Positions 1-5,739 of a DNA stretch of 7,560 bases are shown in pieces. This DNA comes from an uncultured Thiotrichaceae bacterium. GTDB taxonomy: Bacteria; Pseudomonadota; Gammaproteobacteria; Thiotrichales; Thiotrichaceae. Below the pieces are notes generated by a model, which made no database searches, was not told the DNA's origin, and saw only the letters and a list, made by a program, of their open reading frames with translations. Every line of letters begins with the position of its first letter. The first letter of the stretch is position 1. The stretch lies in contig CALHAO010000148.1 of NCBI GenBank assembly GCA_937931765.1, positions 1 to 7,560 of the forward strand. The letters run 5' to 3'. A program made the translations under genes and the position numbers.

Positions 1-1450
1 TCTCCGTTTCGTCCAACATCTGATTCATGCTATCAACCGTCTCATCCAACTTACGGCTTTGCATAAAACTACTAATGCTTGCCAGCGTGACTTTGACATC
101 CTCAGCAATCCCCAGCGCCAGCTCAGATAACTCTTCAACCTGTGTCGTGCTGGTGGGGAAAACAGCATGAAACTGACCACGTTCAATACTGGCTGGTGCG
201 CTCTTTTTATCAAAGCCCAGCGCAACGTATTTTTGCCCCGTCAACAGATTACCACTCTGCAAAGTCGCCCGCATGCCCTTATCGACCATGCCTTCCATAA
301 ACTCCGCACTGCCTTGTACGGTAATATCTTCCGAGAAGCGTTGCGGCTCAATAGCAATCAAGACCGGAATGCGCACATCCAGAGTGCCCGGATCAAGGTG
401 CATTTTAATCTTCTCGACGGCCCCTACACGTATACCCTGAAACTCGACTGGCGCACCTTCCCCCAAACCACGCAGAGAACCATTAAAATACACCGTATAA
501 TACAAGCGGTTGGTGTACTGTTTTTCGCGACTACTGTCGAAATTAGCATGTAGTGTAAATGAACTAAACTCTTCACTGGCCATACGGTTATCACCACCCT
601 CACTTGGTGAATCAAACGCAATGCCACCAATAATCAACGAGGTTAGTGATTCCATACGAAACTCAGCACCTACTGAATTCATTTTGAACTCAGCACCACT
701 AGCATTCCAGAACCGCGTATCTTTATTAACAAACTGATAGTAAGGCTGATCAATAAACACACCCACCTCAATCTGCCCTGACTTTTCAGATAACTTGTAA
801 CGAATCACCTCACCAACTTCCAGCTGCTTATAAAACAGCGGCGAGCCAATATCCAGCGACCCCATCGATTCAGTGATCAATGTGAATTCCCGACCCGGCC
901 GGTCAGGCTTAACTACCGGTGCACCCTCCAGGCCTTCATAACAAAACATCGAACCGTCATCATTCAATTGATTTTCCGGGCGCTCCGGAATCATGCCGAC
1001 GTAAGTACCAGAAAACAGGGTACCCAAACCAGAAACCTCAGCACCACGCACACGGGGCTTAACCACCCAGAATTGCGCACTGCAATCCAGCCAGCGGCTA
1101 ATTGATTTGCCCAACGACAGTGTCACCATTGGATTAAGCTCATCATCCAGCGTCACCTGTTTAACCTTGCCTACCGTTACCTCCTTATAACGGACTTCCG
1201 TGCTTCCAGCGACAATGCCTTCAGCACTAGGGAAATACACGGTAATCACCTCACCACGTTGCTGCCAATATTGGAACAATAGCCACGCCCCCACCAGCAG
1301 CGCTGCTAACGGAATCAACCACACAGGTGATGGTGCACGATGACGTCGCACAGCTGCTTCCGGCAGCTGATATTCCGGCTCCGGCTCCACAGTGCTTACA
1401 TTAATTACTGTGTCATCAATTTCGGAGTTATTATCTGTATCCGTAGTCAT
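1..1450 (-). CDS. pqiB: PqiB, intermembrane lipid-transport MCE protein (3' end beyond window)
   Basis: The reading frame is open from an ATG at 1450 to the left edge without a stop, giving 483 N-terminal residues. Residues 1-40 are a cytoplasmic, acidic then basic tail. One membrane helix follows (about 43-62, after SPVWLIPLAA), then three MCE domains at about 66-158, 187-281 and 315-413. Stretches shared with E. coli PqiB as I recall it are FWVVKP and SGLGTL in domain 1, RFW plus SLT.L..GG..FD in domain 2, and RGL..GAPVEF.GIR.G in domain 3. From about 436 a helical segment begins, matching the start of the coiled-coil needle; E. coli PqiB is about 546 residues, so roughly 60 are missing here. 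In the family, PqiB hexamers form a channel from inner to outer membrane that carries lipids. The start directly abuts the pqiA2 stop (TAG then ATG), so it is co-transcribed and probably translationally coupled; a weak GAGG lies 14 bases upstream. C123 and C170 are the only cysteines seen. Confidence 0.95.
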   Translation of the reverse strand, partial: MTTDTDNNSEIDDTVINVSTVEPEPEYQLPEAAVRRHRAPSPVWLIPLAALLVGAWLLFQYWQQRGEVITVYFPSAEGIVAGSTEVRYKEVTVGKVKQVTLDDELNPMVTLSLGKSISRWLDCSAQFWVVKPRVRGAEVSGLGTLFSGTYVGMIPERPENQLNDDGSMFCYEGLEGAPVVKPDRPGREFTLITESMGSLDIGSPLFYKQLEVGEVIRYKLSEKSGQIEVGVFIDQPYYQFVNKDTRFWNASGAEFKMNSVGAEFRMESLTSLIIGGIAFDSPSEGGDNRMASEEFSSFTLHANFDSSREKQYTNRLYYTVYFNGSLRGLGEGAPVEFQGIRVGAVEKIKMHLDPGTLDVRIPVLIAIEPQRFSEDITVQGSAEFMEGMVDKGMRATLQSGNLLTGQKYVALGFDKKSAPASIERGQFHAVFPTSTTQVEELSELALGIAEDVKVTLASISSFMQSRKLDETVDSMNQMLDETE

Positions 1451-2104
1451 CTATGCGTCTGTATCCTCAACTTCCCAAATCAGATGTTCGTCCAGCGTGT
1501 GCGCCGCAATCATCGTCAACACCACCACCGCCGCGAACGACAGCGTACCGATGTTAGTTTCCACCCGCACGATATTACCGAATTGCACTAATGCAGCAAG
1601 GATCGCAATCACAAACACATCAACCATCGACCAGCGCCCTACGTATTCTGTTGCGCGGTATAACAGCACCCGATCCCGTTGACGCCAGGAAGATTTTCTT
1701 TGAATACTCACCAGTAAAAACCCCAGCGAGAATAATTTAAGTAATGGCACCACAATACTGGCCACAAAAATCAGCAATGCCAGTGGCCATTGTCCGGCCT
1801 CCACCAGGTGCATTGCCCCACTAATAATAGTGTCAGGCTGTCCACTACCCAACATATAGACACTCATCACCGGCATAAGATTGGCTGGAATGTACAGAAT
1901 CGCCGCCGCAATCAACAACGCCCAGGTCACTTCAATACTATTATTGACACCCGTTTTTAGTTTGACACCACAACGGGGACAGTACAGCACATCATATTTA
2001 CCAGATTGATATTGTGTATCCGGCTTGTGACTCAGACACCCACACACACGGCAATGAAGGAAATCATGCGGCATACTACCTGACCCGTTACTCATCGCTA
2101 TCAT
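1451..2104 (-). CDS. pqiA: PqiA-family inner membrane protein, second module
   Basis: This 217-residue protein is a single PqiA module. It starts with a cytoplasmic zinc-ribbon-like element (C18-x2-C21 and C42-x2-C45) followed by about four membrane segments (roughly 57-80, 106-132, 158-178, 185-205). The conserved family stretch GRWSMVDVFV at 156-165 precedes the third helix and LDEHLIWE sits near the C-terminus. In E. coli, PqiA (about 417 residues) contains two such modules in one chain and is the integral membrane partner of PqiB; this gene corresponds best to the C-terminal module. It overlaps the end of pqiA1, and its TAG is immediately followed by the pqiB ATG. The ATG at 2104 (17-base overlap with pqiA1) and the ATG at 2095 (8-base overlap) are both possible starts; neither has a clear Shine-Dalgarno, which fits translational coupling. 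Family assignment is firm; function in lipid transport is inferred from PqiB. Confidence 0.9.
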   Translation of the reverse strand: MIAMSNGSGSMPHDFLHCRVCGCLSHKPDTQYQSGKYDVLYCPRCGVKLKTGVNNSIEVTWALLIAAAILYIPANLMPVMSVYMLGSGQPDTIISGAMHLVEAGQWPLALLIFVASIVVPLLKLFSLGFLLVSIQRKSSWRQRDRVLLYRATEYVGRWSMVDVFVIAILAALVQFGNIVRVETNIGTLSFAAVVVLTMIAAHTLDEHLIWEVEDTDA

Positions 2105-2735
2105 CCGGCTTCAGGCTGTTCCAGACCACAAAAGGGTCTAATATGGCCGTGGCCGCTGCCATGCACACAATCAATGCAGCAAATGACCAGAACGCAGGCC
2201 CGAGCACCAGTACGGCCAGATCACCCAGCTTCACCACTGCCACTAATACACCCAGCATAAATACTTCCAACATACCCCACGGTTTGAACTGTTGCATCCA
2301 ACGGTACAAGTGTCTGGCTAAGTGTGTTGATAAATTAAAACGGATAGTTAACATCACCCAGAGTAGGGTGAATAATTCAAATAGTGGGAAAACAATCAGG
2401 TTTAACAACAGAAGAACAGACAGCAACTGAAACCCCTGCTGCCAAAAGGTGATAGTAGCTTTCCAGAGTGTGAGCTCCTGCACCATTCCCTGTGCCTTGA
2501 GGCCCAGTAAAGGAAAAAAGTTAGTGAGCACAAACAGAATAATACCGGTCAACGTTAAGGCCAGCACACTGTCCAGCATACGGAAACGATTCCGGTACAA
2601 GACACCACCACATCGCAAACAGATGGCTTCCTGTCCCGCCAGAACTGCCTGATATTGATAAATTTTGCCACACTCGCCACAGGCAATGACTGAGGAGGGT
2701 CGATACCTCGAAACCACGCTGACTACCAGCCCCAT
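2088..2735 (-). CDS. pqiA: PqiA-family inner membrane protein, first module
   Basis: This is the promoter-proximal PqiA module, 215 residues from the ATG at 2735. A zinc-ribbon-like pair (C19-x2-C22, C39-x2-C42) is followed by about four membrane segments (roughly 56-78, 101-130, 155-176, 180-200). The diagnostic PqiA stretch KPWGMLEVFMLGVLVAVVKL is at 151-170, and DPFVVW is near the end. It corresponds to the N-terminal half of E. coli PqiA. The frame stays open upstream to a GTG at 2822, but that codon lies in the loop of the preceding gene's terminator, so the longer 244-residue form is unlikely. The ATG at 2735 places the first cysteine pair near the N-terminus as expected, but it has no good Shine-Dalgarno; a GTG at 2717 with GGGG about 12 bases ahead is an alternative. 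The stop overlaps the start of pqiA2. Family call firm, exact start uncertain. Confidence 0.88.
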   Translation of the reverse strand: MGLVVSVVSRYRPSSVIACGECGKIYQYQAVLAGQEAICLRCGGVLYRNRFRMLDSVLALTLTGIILFVLTNFFPLLGLKAQGMVQELTLWKATITFWQQGFQLLSVLLLLNLIVFPLFELFTLLWVMLTIRFNLSTHLARHLYRWMQQFKPWGMLEVFMLGVLVAVVKLGDLAVLVLGPAFWSFAALIVCMAAATAILDPFVVWNSLKPDDSDE

Positions 2736-2783
2736 TGATGCAAAGCACAATTGTAGCACCGAAGCAGTGACTGTATCTGAATT

Positions 2784-2813
2784 ACCATAACTATTACGAT
2801 CCCAATAAAACAA
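2784..2813 (-). promoter_or_regulatory. Possible sigma70-type promoter for the pqi operon
   Basis: On the minus strand TTGTTT (2813-2808) is followed 18 bases later by TATGGT (2789-2784), about 50 bases before the pqiA1 ATG. The -35 element overlaps the terminator stem and U-tract of the upstream gene, an economical arrangement for a terminator-promoter junction. Match quality is only moderate, and I see no operator such as a recognisable SoxS box. The operon could alternatively rely on read-through. Confidence 0.3.
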
Positions 2814-2836
2814 GGGGAGCACAATGGCTCCCCTTG
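2802..2836 (-). terminator. Intrinsic terminator of the outer-membrane protein gene
   Basis: A perfect 10-bp stem (CAAGGGGAGC at 2811-2820 against GCTCCCCTTG at 2827-2836) encloses a 6-base loop. In the leftward direction it is followed by TTTTATTGG, a U-rich tract. It lies 30 bases past the stop of the outer-membrane protein gene, as expected for its terminator. There is no T-tract on the rightward side, so it is directional, and it insulates the pqi operon from the highly promoter-like upstream gene. Confidence 0.88.
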
Positions 2837-2865
2837 ATTCATGCGTATTACATCAATAGTAACTA

Positions 2866-4068
2866 TTACTTAAAGCGATAACGTACGCCAACTACCAATG
2901 ACGTATCTGTACCATCTTCCGCATAGCTAATCGTGTTGCCATTGTCAGTTTCAGTGATGGTTCTGCTGCTACCGCTAATATTCTGAGCAGCTAATGTAGT
3001 GGTCAGATCCAATGTATTGTTCAACTCATAGATCAATGAGGAAGCCACTGAGTTAGTCACAACATCATCACCGTTATCAGTGTTTTTGGTATAGCCTAAG
3101 TTCCAGCTATTTTCCCAATCCAGACGATCATCAACTTCATGCGTCAAAGACATAGCGTTGTTGAAGTTATAGCCGTTATCACCATCATTGATGATCGCGT
3201 TAACCGTCGCTTCATTAGAGAATTGCGTCTGGTTGCTCAGTGGCTGATGATATTCTGCACCAGCAGTCAATAATGGCTTGTCTTTCAGACCATCAAAGTT
3301 AGTACCTACATAGCCCAAACCAGCACGTACCTTCCAGCCATAACGACGCTGAGAAATACGCTCATCAACTAATACATCACGTGCTTTCAGCGTACCGGCT
3401 GTGCTGATATTTGTCTGTAATGTAGCCAGAATGTCAGTAATCCACTTCAGCTCATAATCTTCATTGAAACCGTAACGGCTACGGTACTCACTTTCACGGT
3501 CAATAATATTAGCCATTTGCTGATAAACAGATTTTGCTGGCTTGTTTCTCAGCACACCTAACTGTACTAACTCTTCAACAACACGAATGGCTTTAGCCAT
3601 TGGAGTCACGTTAACAACGCGTCCGTAACCAACACCTACGCTGGCAGTCGTTTCTAGATCATCAAACGCATCATTGGCACGCACAGAAGCACTACCGAAC
3701 CAGAAAGCACCATTGCTACCCGGCGTGAAATAGTTATCAATCGTGCCACTGATAGCAGCAACATAATTATCCTGCTTGCTCGCACCCGCCGTACCCGCAC
3801 GACTGATACGTCCATCAATATTAGCCTTAGTCGTCACGTCGCGGCTTGGAGAACTGAATACACGATCATAATCGGCACCAACATTGAAATCGTATGCCGT
3901 CTGGTCATCTTTACGACCATTGCTGACACTCAAACCACCGGTGAAGTACGCTTCTTCGTAAGCACTGGTCGCTTCATCATAGTCATACAACGTTACTTCA
4001 GCTGCCTGTGCAACTGATGCAGTAGACAAAGCACCGAATACAGACAATGCAATTATATTTTTTTTCAT
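2866..4068 (-). CDS. Outer-membrane beta-barrel-like protein of unknown family
   Basis: This 400-residue protein begins with a classic signal peptide: MKKN, a hydrophobic core, then AQA followed by A, predicting cleavage after residue 22. The mature chain is rich in Asn, Asp, Thr, Ser and Tyr. It shows alternating hydrophobic/polar strands ending in charged or Asn/Gly turns (about 40-150 and 240-400) and finishes with a strand, LVVGVRYRFK. This is the pattern of a Gram-negative outer-membrane barrel, and I infer that location. Between about 152 and 235 the pattern breaks into a charged, helix-predicted segment. The generic look resembles DUF481/YdiY-type or other small uncharacterised outer-membrane barrels, but no diagnostic motif was recognised, so no transport function is assigned. 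The ATG has AGGAG 8 bases upstream, and the gene ends before a strong terminator, so it is monocistronic and probably well expressed. It is divergent from the mscS-like gene. A lysine follows the usual terminal phenylalanine. Confidence 0.85.
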   Translation of the reverse strand: MKKNIIALSVFGALSTASVAQAAEVTLYDYDEATSAYEEAYFTGGLSVSNGRKDDQTAYDFNVGADYDRVFSSPSRDVTTKANIDGRISRAGTAGASKQDNYVAAISGTIDNYFTPGSNGAFWFGSASVRANDAFDDLETTASVGVGYGRVVNVTPMAKAIRVVEELVQLGVLRNKPAKSVYQQMANIIDRESEYRSRYGFNEDYELKWITDILATLQTNISTAGTLKARDVLVDERISQRRYGWKVRAGLGYVGTNFDGLKDKPLLTAGAEYHQPLSNQTQFSNEATVNAIINDGDNGYNFNNAMSLTHEVDDRLDWENSWNLGYTKNTDNGDDVVTNSVASSLIYELNNTLDLTTTLAAQNISGSSRTITETDNGNTISYAEDGTDTSLVVGVRYRFK

Positions 4069-4069
4069 T

Positions 4070-4081
4070 GGAGTAGCTCCT
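4070..4081 (-). promoter_or_regulatory. Ribosome binding site of the outer-membrane protein gene
   Basis: On the minus strand AGGAG (4081-4077) stands 8 bases before the ATG, which fixes this start. The GGAG part (4080-4077) can pair with CTCC (4073-4070) across a 3-base loop, so the site could be partly masked in the transcript. The hairpin is very short and may not be stable. Confidence 0.7.
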
Positions 4082-4106
4082 GATTAAACTTAAAAATTGT
4101 TGGAAT

Positions 4107-4112
4107 ATTATA
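4107..4112 (-). promoter_or_regulatory. Candidate -10 element for the outer-membrane protein gene
   Basis: A perfect TATAAT occurs on the minus strand at 4112-4107, about 40 bases before the start codon, giving a plausible short leader. No good TTGACA-like element is present 16-18 bases upstream (the bases there read around AATCCG). If used, this promoter may need an activator or upstream AT-rich DNA. The region is strongly AT-rich, so chance matches to TATAAT are common. Confidence 0.4.
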
Positions 4113-4147
4113 AAATTCAAAAACTGATGCGGATTAGACGCTAAATG

Positions 4148-4195
4148 TAGTAAAAAAGTCACAAACTATTTTTAGTATTTATCACTTTTTTACTA
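4148..4195. repeat. 12-bp perfect inverted repeat in divergent promoter region
   Basis: TAGTAAAAAAGT at 4148-4159 is exactly inverted as ACTTTTTTACTA at 4184-4195, separated by 24 bases. Inside the spacer a second small palindrome (ACTA, TTTT, TAGT at 4165-4176) continues the dyad, so the whole segment could form an interrupted hairpin or act as a paired operator. It lies 35-83 bases upstream of the candidate -10 of the outer-membrane protein gene, and about 130-175 bases ahead of the candidate mscS promoter. Neither neighbouring gene is transcribed into it, so a role as terminator is unlikely; a regulatory site is my inference. Confidence 0.6.
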
Positions 4196-4225
4196 AACTT
4201 CTTATTTTTTGCACAATTATGCTCG

Positions 4226-4244
4226 AAAAGCACGCTTGGCGTGC
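4226..4244 (-). terminator. GC-rich hairpin with short T-tract, terminator-like leftward
   Basis: GCACGC at 4230-4235 pairs perfectly with GCGTGC at 4239-4244 around a TTG loop, a GC island in AT-rich DNA. Read leftward it is followed by TTTT (4229-4226). No gene is seen whose transcript would end here, so it may stop spurious leftward transcription, be part of a long leader, or be unrelated to termination. Confidence 0.3.
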
Positions 4245-4323
4245 GAATATGCCGCATGATTACAGAACAGAAAATGAACAACTATTGAGTCGTAGTAGTG
4301 AAAAACAAGAATAAGCGTTTATT

Positions 4324-4351
4324 TTGGCAAACTCCGACAGACTGTTAACAT
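4324..4351 (+). promoter_or_regulatory. Candidate sigma70 promoter of the mscS-like gene
   Basis: TTGGCA (4324-4329, five of six matches to the -35 consensus) is followed after 16 bases by TAACAT (4346-4351, four of six to the -10). A transcript starting near 4358 would have a leader of about 30 bases to the TTG start, or about 70 to the downstream ATG. This is the best rightward promoter seen in the intergenic region, but it was found by eye only. Confidence 0.45.
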
Positions 4352-4387
4352 ATCCGCTTTCTTACAGACGCAGCGGACACCTGAATT

Positions 4388-5665
4388 TTGGACATTAACG
4401 CGACACTGGAATGGCTAAGGATCTATATGATCTGGGTCACCGACTGGTTGTTTACACCAGATCGCCTGATTCAGTACGGCGTCGTGGTAGTCAGTTTCAT
4501 CATCGCCTTATACTTCAATAAACACATCCGTGAAAAAATACGCCTGCACCCCGTTGAAGCCCGCCACAAAAGACTTAAAGATTTCTTTTACCGACTCCTG
4601 CGGCGCACAATACTGCCACTGAGCATACTGCTGTTACTAGGTCTTGGCATCCTGATACATCAAATACAAGGTGCTGGTTTCCAAATACTGACTAAAGCCA
4701 GCTATCTGGCCGTTGCCTTTCTGTTGATCCGCATGGGTTCAACTTTTATCAGCAATAACACCATTAGCCACACGATTACCGCGATTATCTGGACAATCGC
4801 CGCACTGAGCCTGACCGGCTACCTTCAACTGGTCATCGATTGGCTGGATAATATTCGCTTTGACACCAGCGAAAACGGTTTAAGTGTTTATGATCTACTC
4901 ACCTCTACACTTTCCGTGGCTACCTTTGTCTGGATAGCCCTGTCCATTTCGGAAATGATCGACCGCACGCTGCACAGCAAACTGGACATGAGCCTCTCTG
5001 CGCGGGCCTTGTTTAGTAAAATTTCCAAGTTCATGCTGGTGGGCATCGCTTTCCTGATCGGGCTGTACACCGTGGGCATCGACCTGACCGCTTTTGCGTT
5101 GTTTGGTGGTGCGATGGCCGTCGGGATTGGCCTGGGTTTACAGAAAGTGTTCTCTAATCTGATCGCCGGTATCATCCTGTTATCTGATGACTCCATCAAA
5201 CCCGGTGATACCATTGTTTCCGATGGTCGTTATGGCAAGGTCAACCGCCTCAGCGCGCGGTATATTTCAATGATCACCCGCGACGGTACCGAACACCTTA
5301 TCCCTAATGATGAATTAATTAATGAGCGGGTGGAAAACTGGTCACATACCAACGATAATGTCCGGCTAAGGTGCTCAGTGGGCATCCATTATGATACAAA
5401 TCCTCATGAAGCCATCGCCTTGTGTATCGAAGCTGCCAAGGAAACACCGCGAGTCCTGGATGTGCCCGGCCCGAACTGCCTGCTGAAAGGTTTTGGCGAT
5501 AGCTCCATCGACCTTGAAGTACGCTTTTGGATTAAAGACCCGATGAATGGCTGCGCGAATATAAAGAGCGAAGTGATGCTGAAAATCTGGGATAAATTTA
5601 AGCATCACGATATAAAAATACCTTACCCGCAACGCGACGTTTATATCCACACCGTTAATGAGTAA
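4388..5665 (+). CDS. MscS-family mechanosensitive ion channel
   Basis: This inner-membrane protein of up to 425 residues has hydrophobic segments at about 28-43, 74-91, 100-117, 126-150, 169-187 and 211-230, then the pore helix at about 235-265. The pore helix carries GGAMAVGIGLGLQKVFSNLI, the hallmark glycine/alanine-rich TM3 of MscS. After it come the cytoplasmic beta domain (SDDSIKPGDTI, then G.V..L..RY.....RDG....IPN at about 284-307) and the alpha/beta C-terminal domain ending in IPYPQRDVYI. Known members open under membrane tension to release solutes on osmotic downshock. With extra N-terminal helices it is longer than E. coli MscS (286 residues), so the name mscS is not assigned. The start is unsettled: TTG at 4388 directly follows an in-frame stop and lacks a Shine-Dalgarno, whereas ATG at 4427 has AAGGA 5 bases upstream and would give 412 residues. 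I keep the longer form because the extra 13 residues look like a continuous helix. rimK follows after 74 bases. Confidence 0.93.
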   Translation: MDINATLEWLRIYMIWVTDWLFTPDRLIQYGVVVVSFIIALYFNKHIREKIRLHPVEARHKRLKDFFYRLLRRTILPLSILLLLGLGILIHQIQGAGFQILTKASYLAVAFLLIRMGSTFISNNTISHTITAIIWTIAALSLTGYLQLVIDWLDNIRFDTSENGLSVYDLLTSTLSVATFVWIALSISEMIDRTLHSKLDMSLSARALFSKISKFMLVGIAFLIGLYTVGIDLTAFALFGGAMAVGIGLGLQKVFSNLIAGIILLSDDSIKPGDTIVSDGRYGKVNRLSARYISMITRDGTEHLIPNDELINERVENWSHTNDNVRLRCSVGIHYDTNPHEAIALCIEAAKETPRVLDVPGPNCLLKGFGDSSIDLEVRFWIKDPMNGCANIKSEVMLKIWDKFKHHDIKIPYPQRDVYIHTVNE

Positions 5666-5739
5666 GTAGCAAATAACTGTGCCATAATCATCTTAATAAT
5701 AACCAATCCAACTGCACTACCCGCCACCCGAGGACACTC
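5666..5739 (+). other. Intergenic gap between mscS-like gene and rimK
   Basis: These 74 bases contain a CATAAT (5683-5688) without a matching -35, and the rimK Shine-Dalgarno GAGGA at 5730-5734. No hairpin terminator is visible, so co-transcription of the two genes is plausible but not shown. Confidence 0.5.

Larger units (their letters stand above)
4069..4387. other. Divergent intergenic region
   Basis: These 319 bases separate two divergent genes. They hold the ribosome binding site and TATAAT for the leftward gene, the 12-bp inverted repeat, the GC-rich hairpin and the candidate rightward promoter, each listed separately. The left half is extremely AT-rich with A- and T-runs. Only short open frames occur (for example 21 codons rightward at 4249-4314), without Shine-Dalgarno sequences, and I do not support any as a gene. 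Confidence 0.7.

Noticed and set aside
661..697. Imperfect 27-base tandem repeat in pqiB (GGTGCTGAGTT twice, encoding GAEFKMNSV and GAEFRMESL)
   Set aside because: Both units align to the normal strand pair of MCE domain 2 in E. coli PqiB, so no insertion or duplication is needed to explain it.
167..737. Rightward open frames of 128 and 75 codons
   Set aside because: They lie antisense to the continuous pqiB frame, which has clear MCE-domain homology through this stretch; no independent motifs or ribosome sites were seen.
2033..2050. Short CA-rich run (CACACACAC)
   Set aside because: Too short to be a meaningful microsatellite, and it sits inside the well-conserved zinc-ribbon coding region of pqiA2.
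2855..2867. 13-base palindrome AATAGT-A-ACTATT at the stop of the outer-membrane protein gene
   Set aside because: AT-only weak pairing overlapping the stop codon; the strong hairpin at 2811-2836 accounts for termination.
4143..4165. CRP-like site TGTAG-N8-TCACA upstream of the outer-membrane protein gene
   Set aside because: One half-site is good, but the spacing is 8 rather than 6 and the other half is poor; it overlaps the inverted repeat, which explains the bases better.
4249..4314. 21-codon rightward small ORF (starting MPHDYRTENE) in the intergenic region
   Set aside because: It has no Shine-Dalgarno, lies upstream of the best rightward promoter, and shows no recognisable features; chance open frames of this size are common.
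5375..5650. Leftward 91-codon open frame
   Set aside because: It is antisense to the conserved C-terminal domain of the mscS-like gene and shows no family features.
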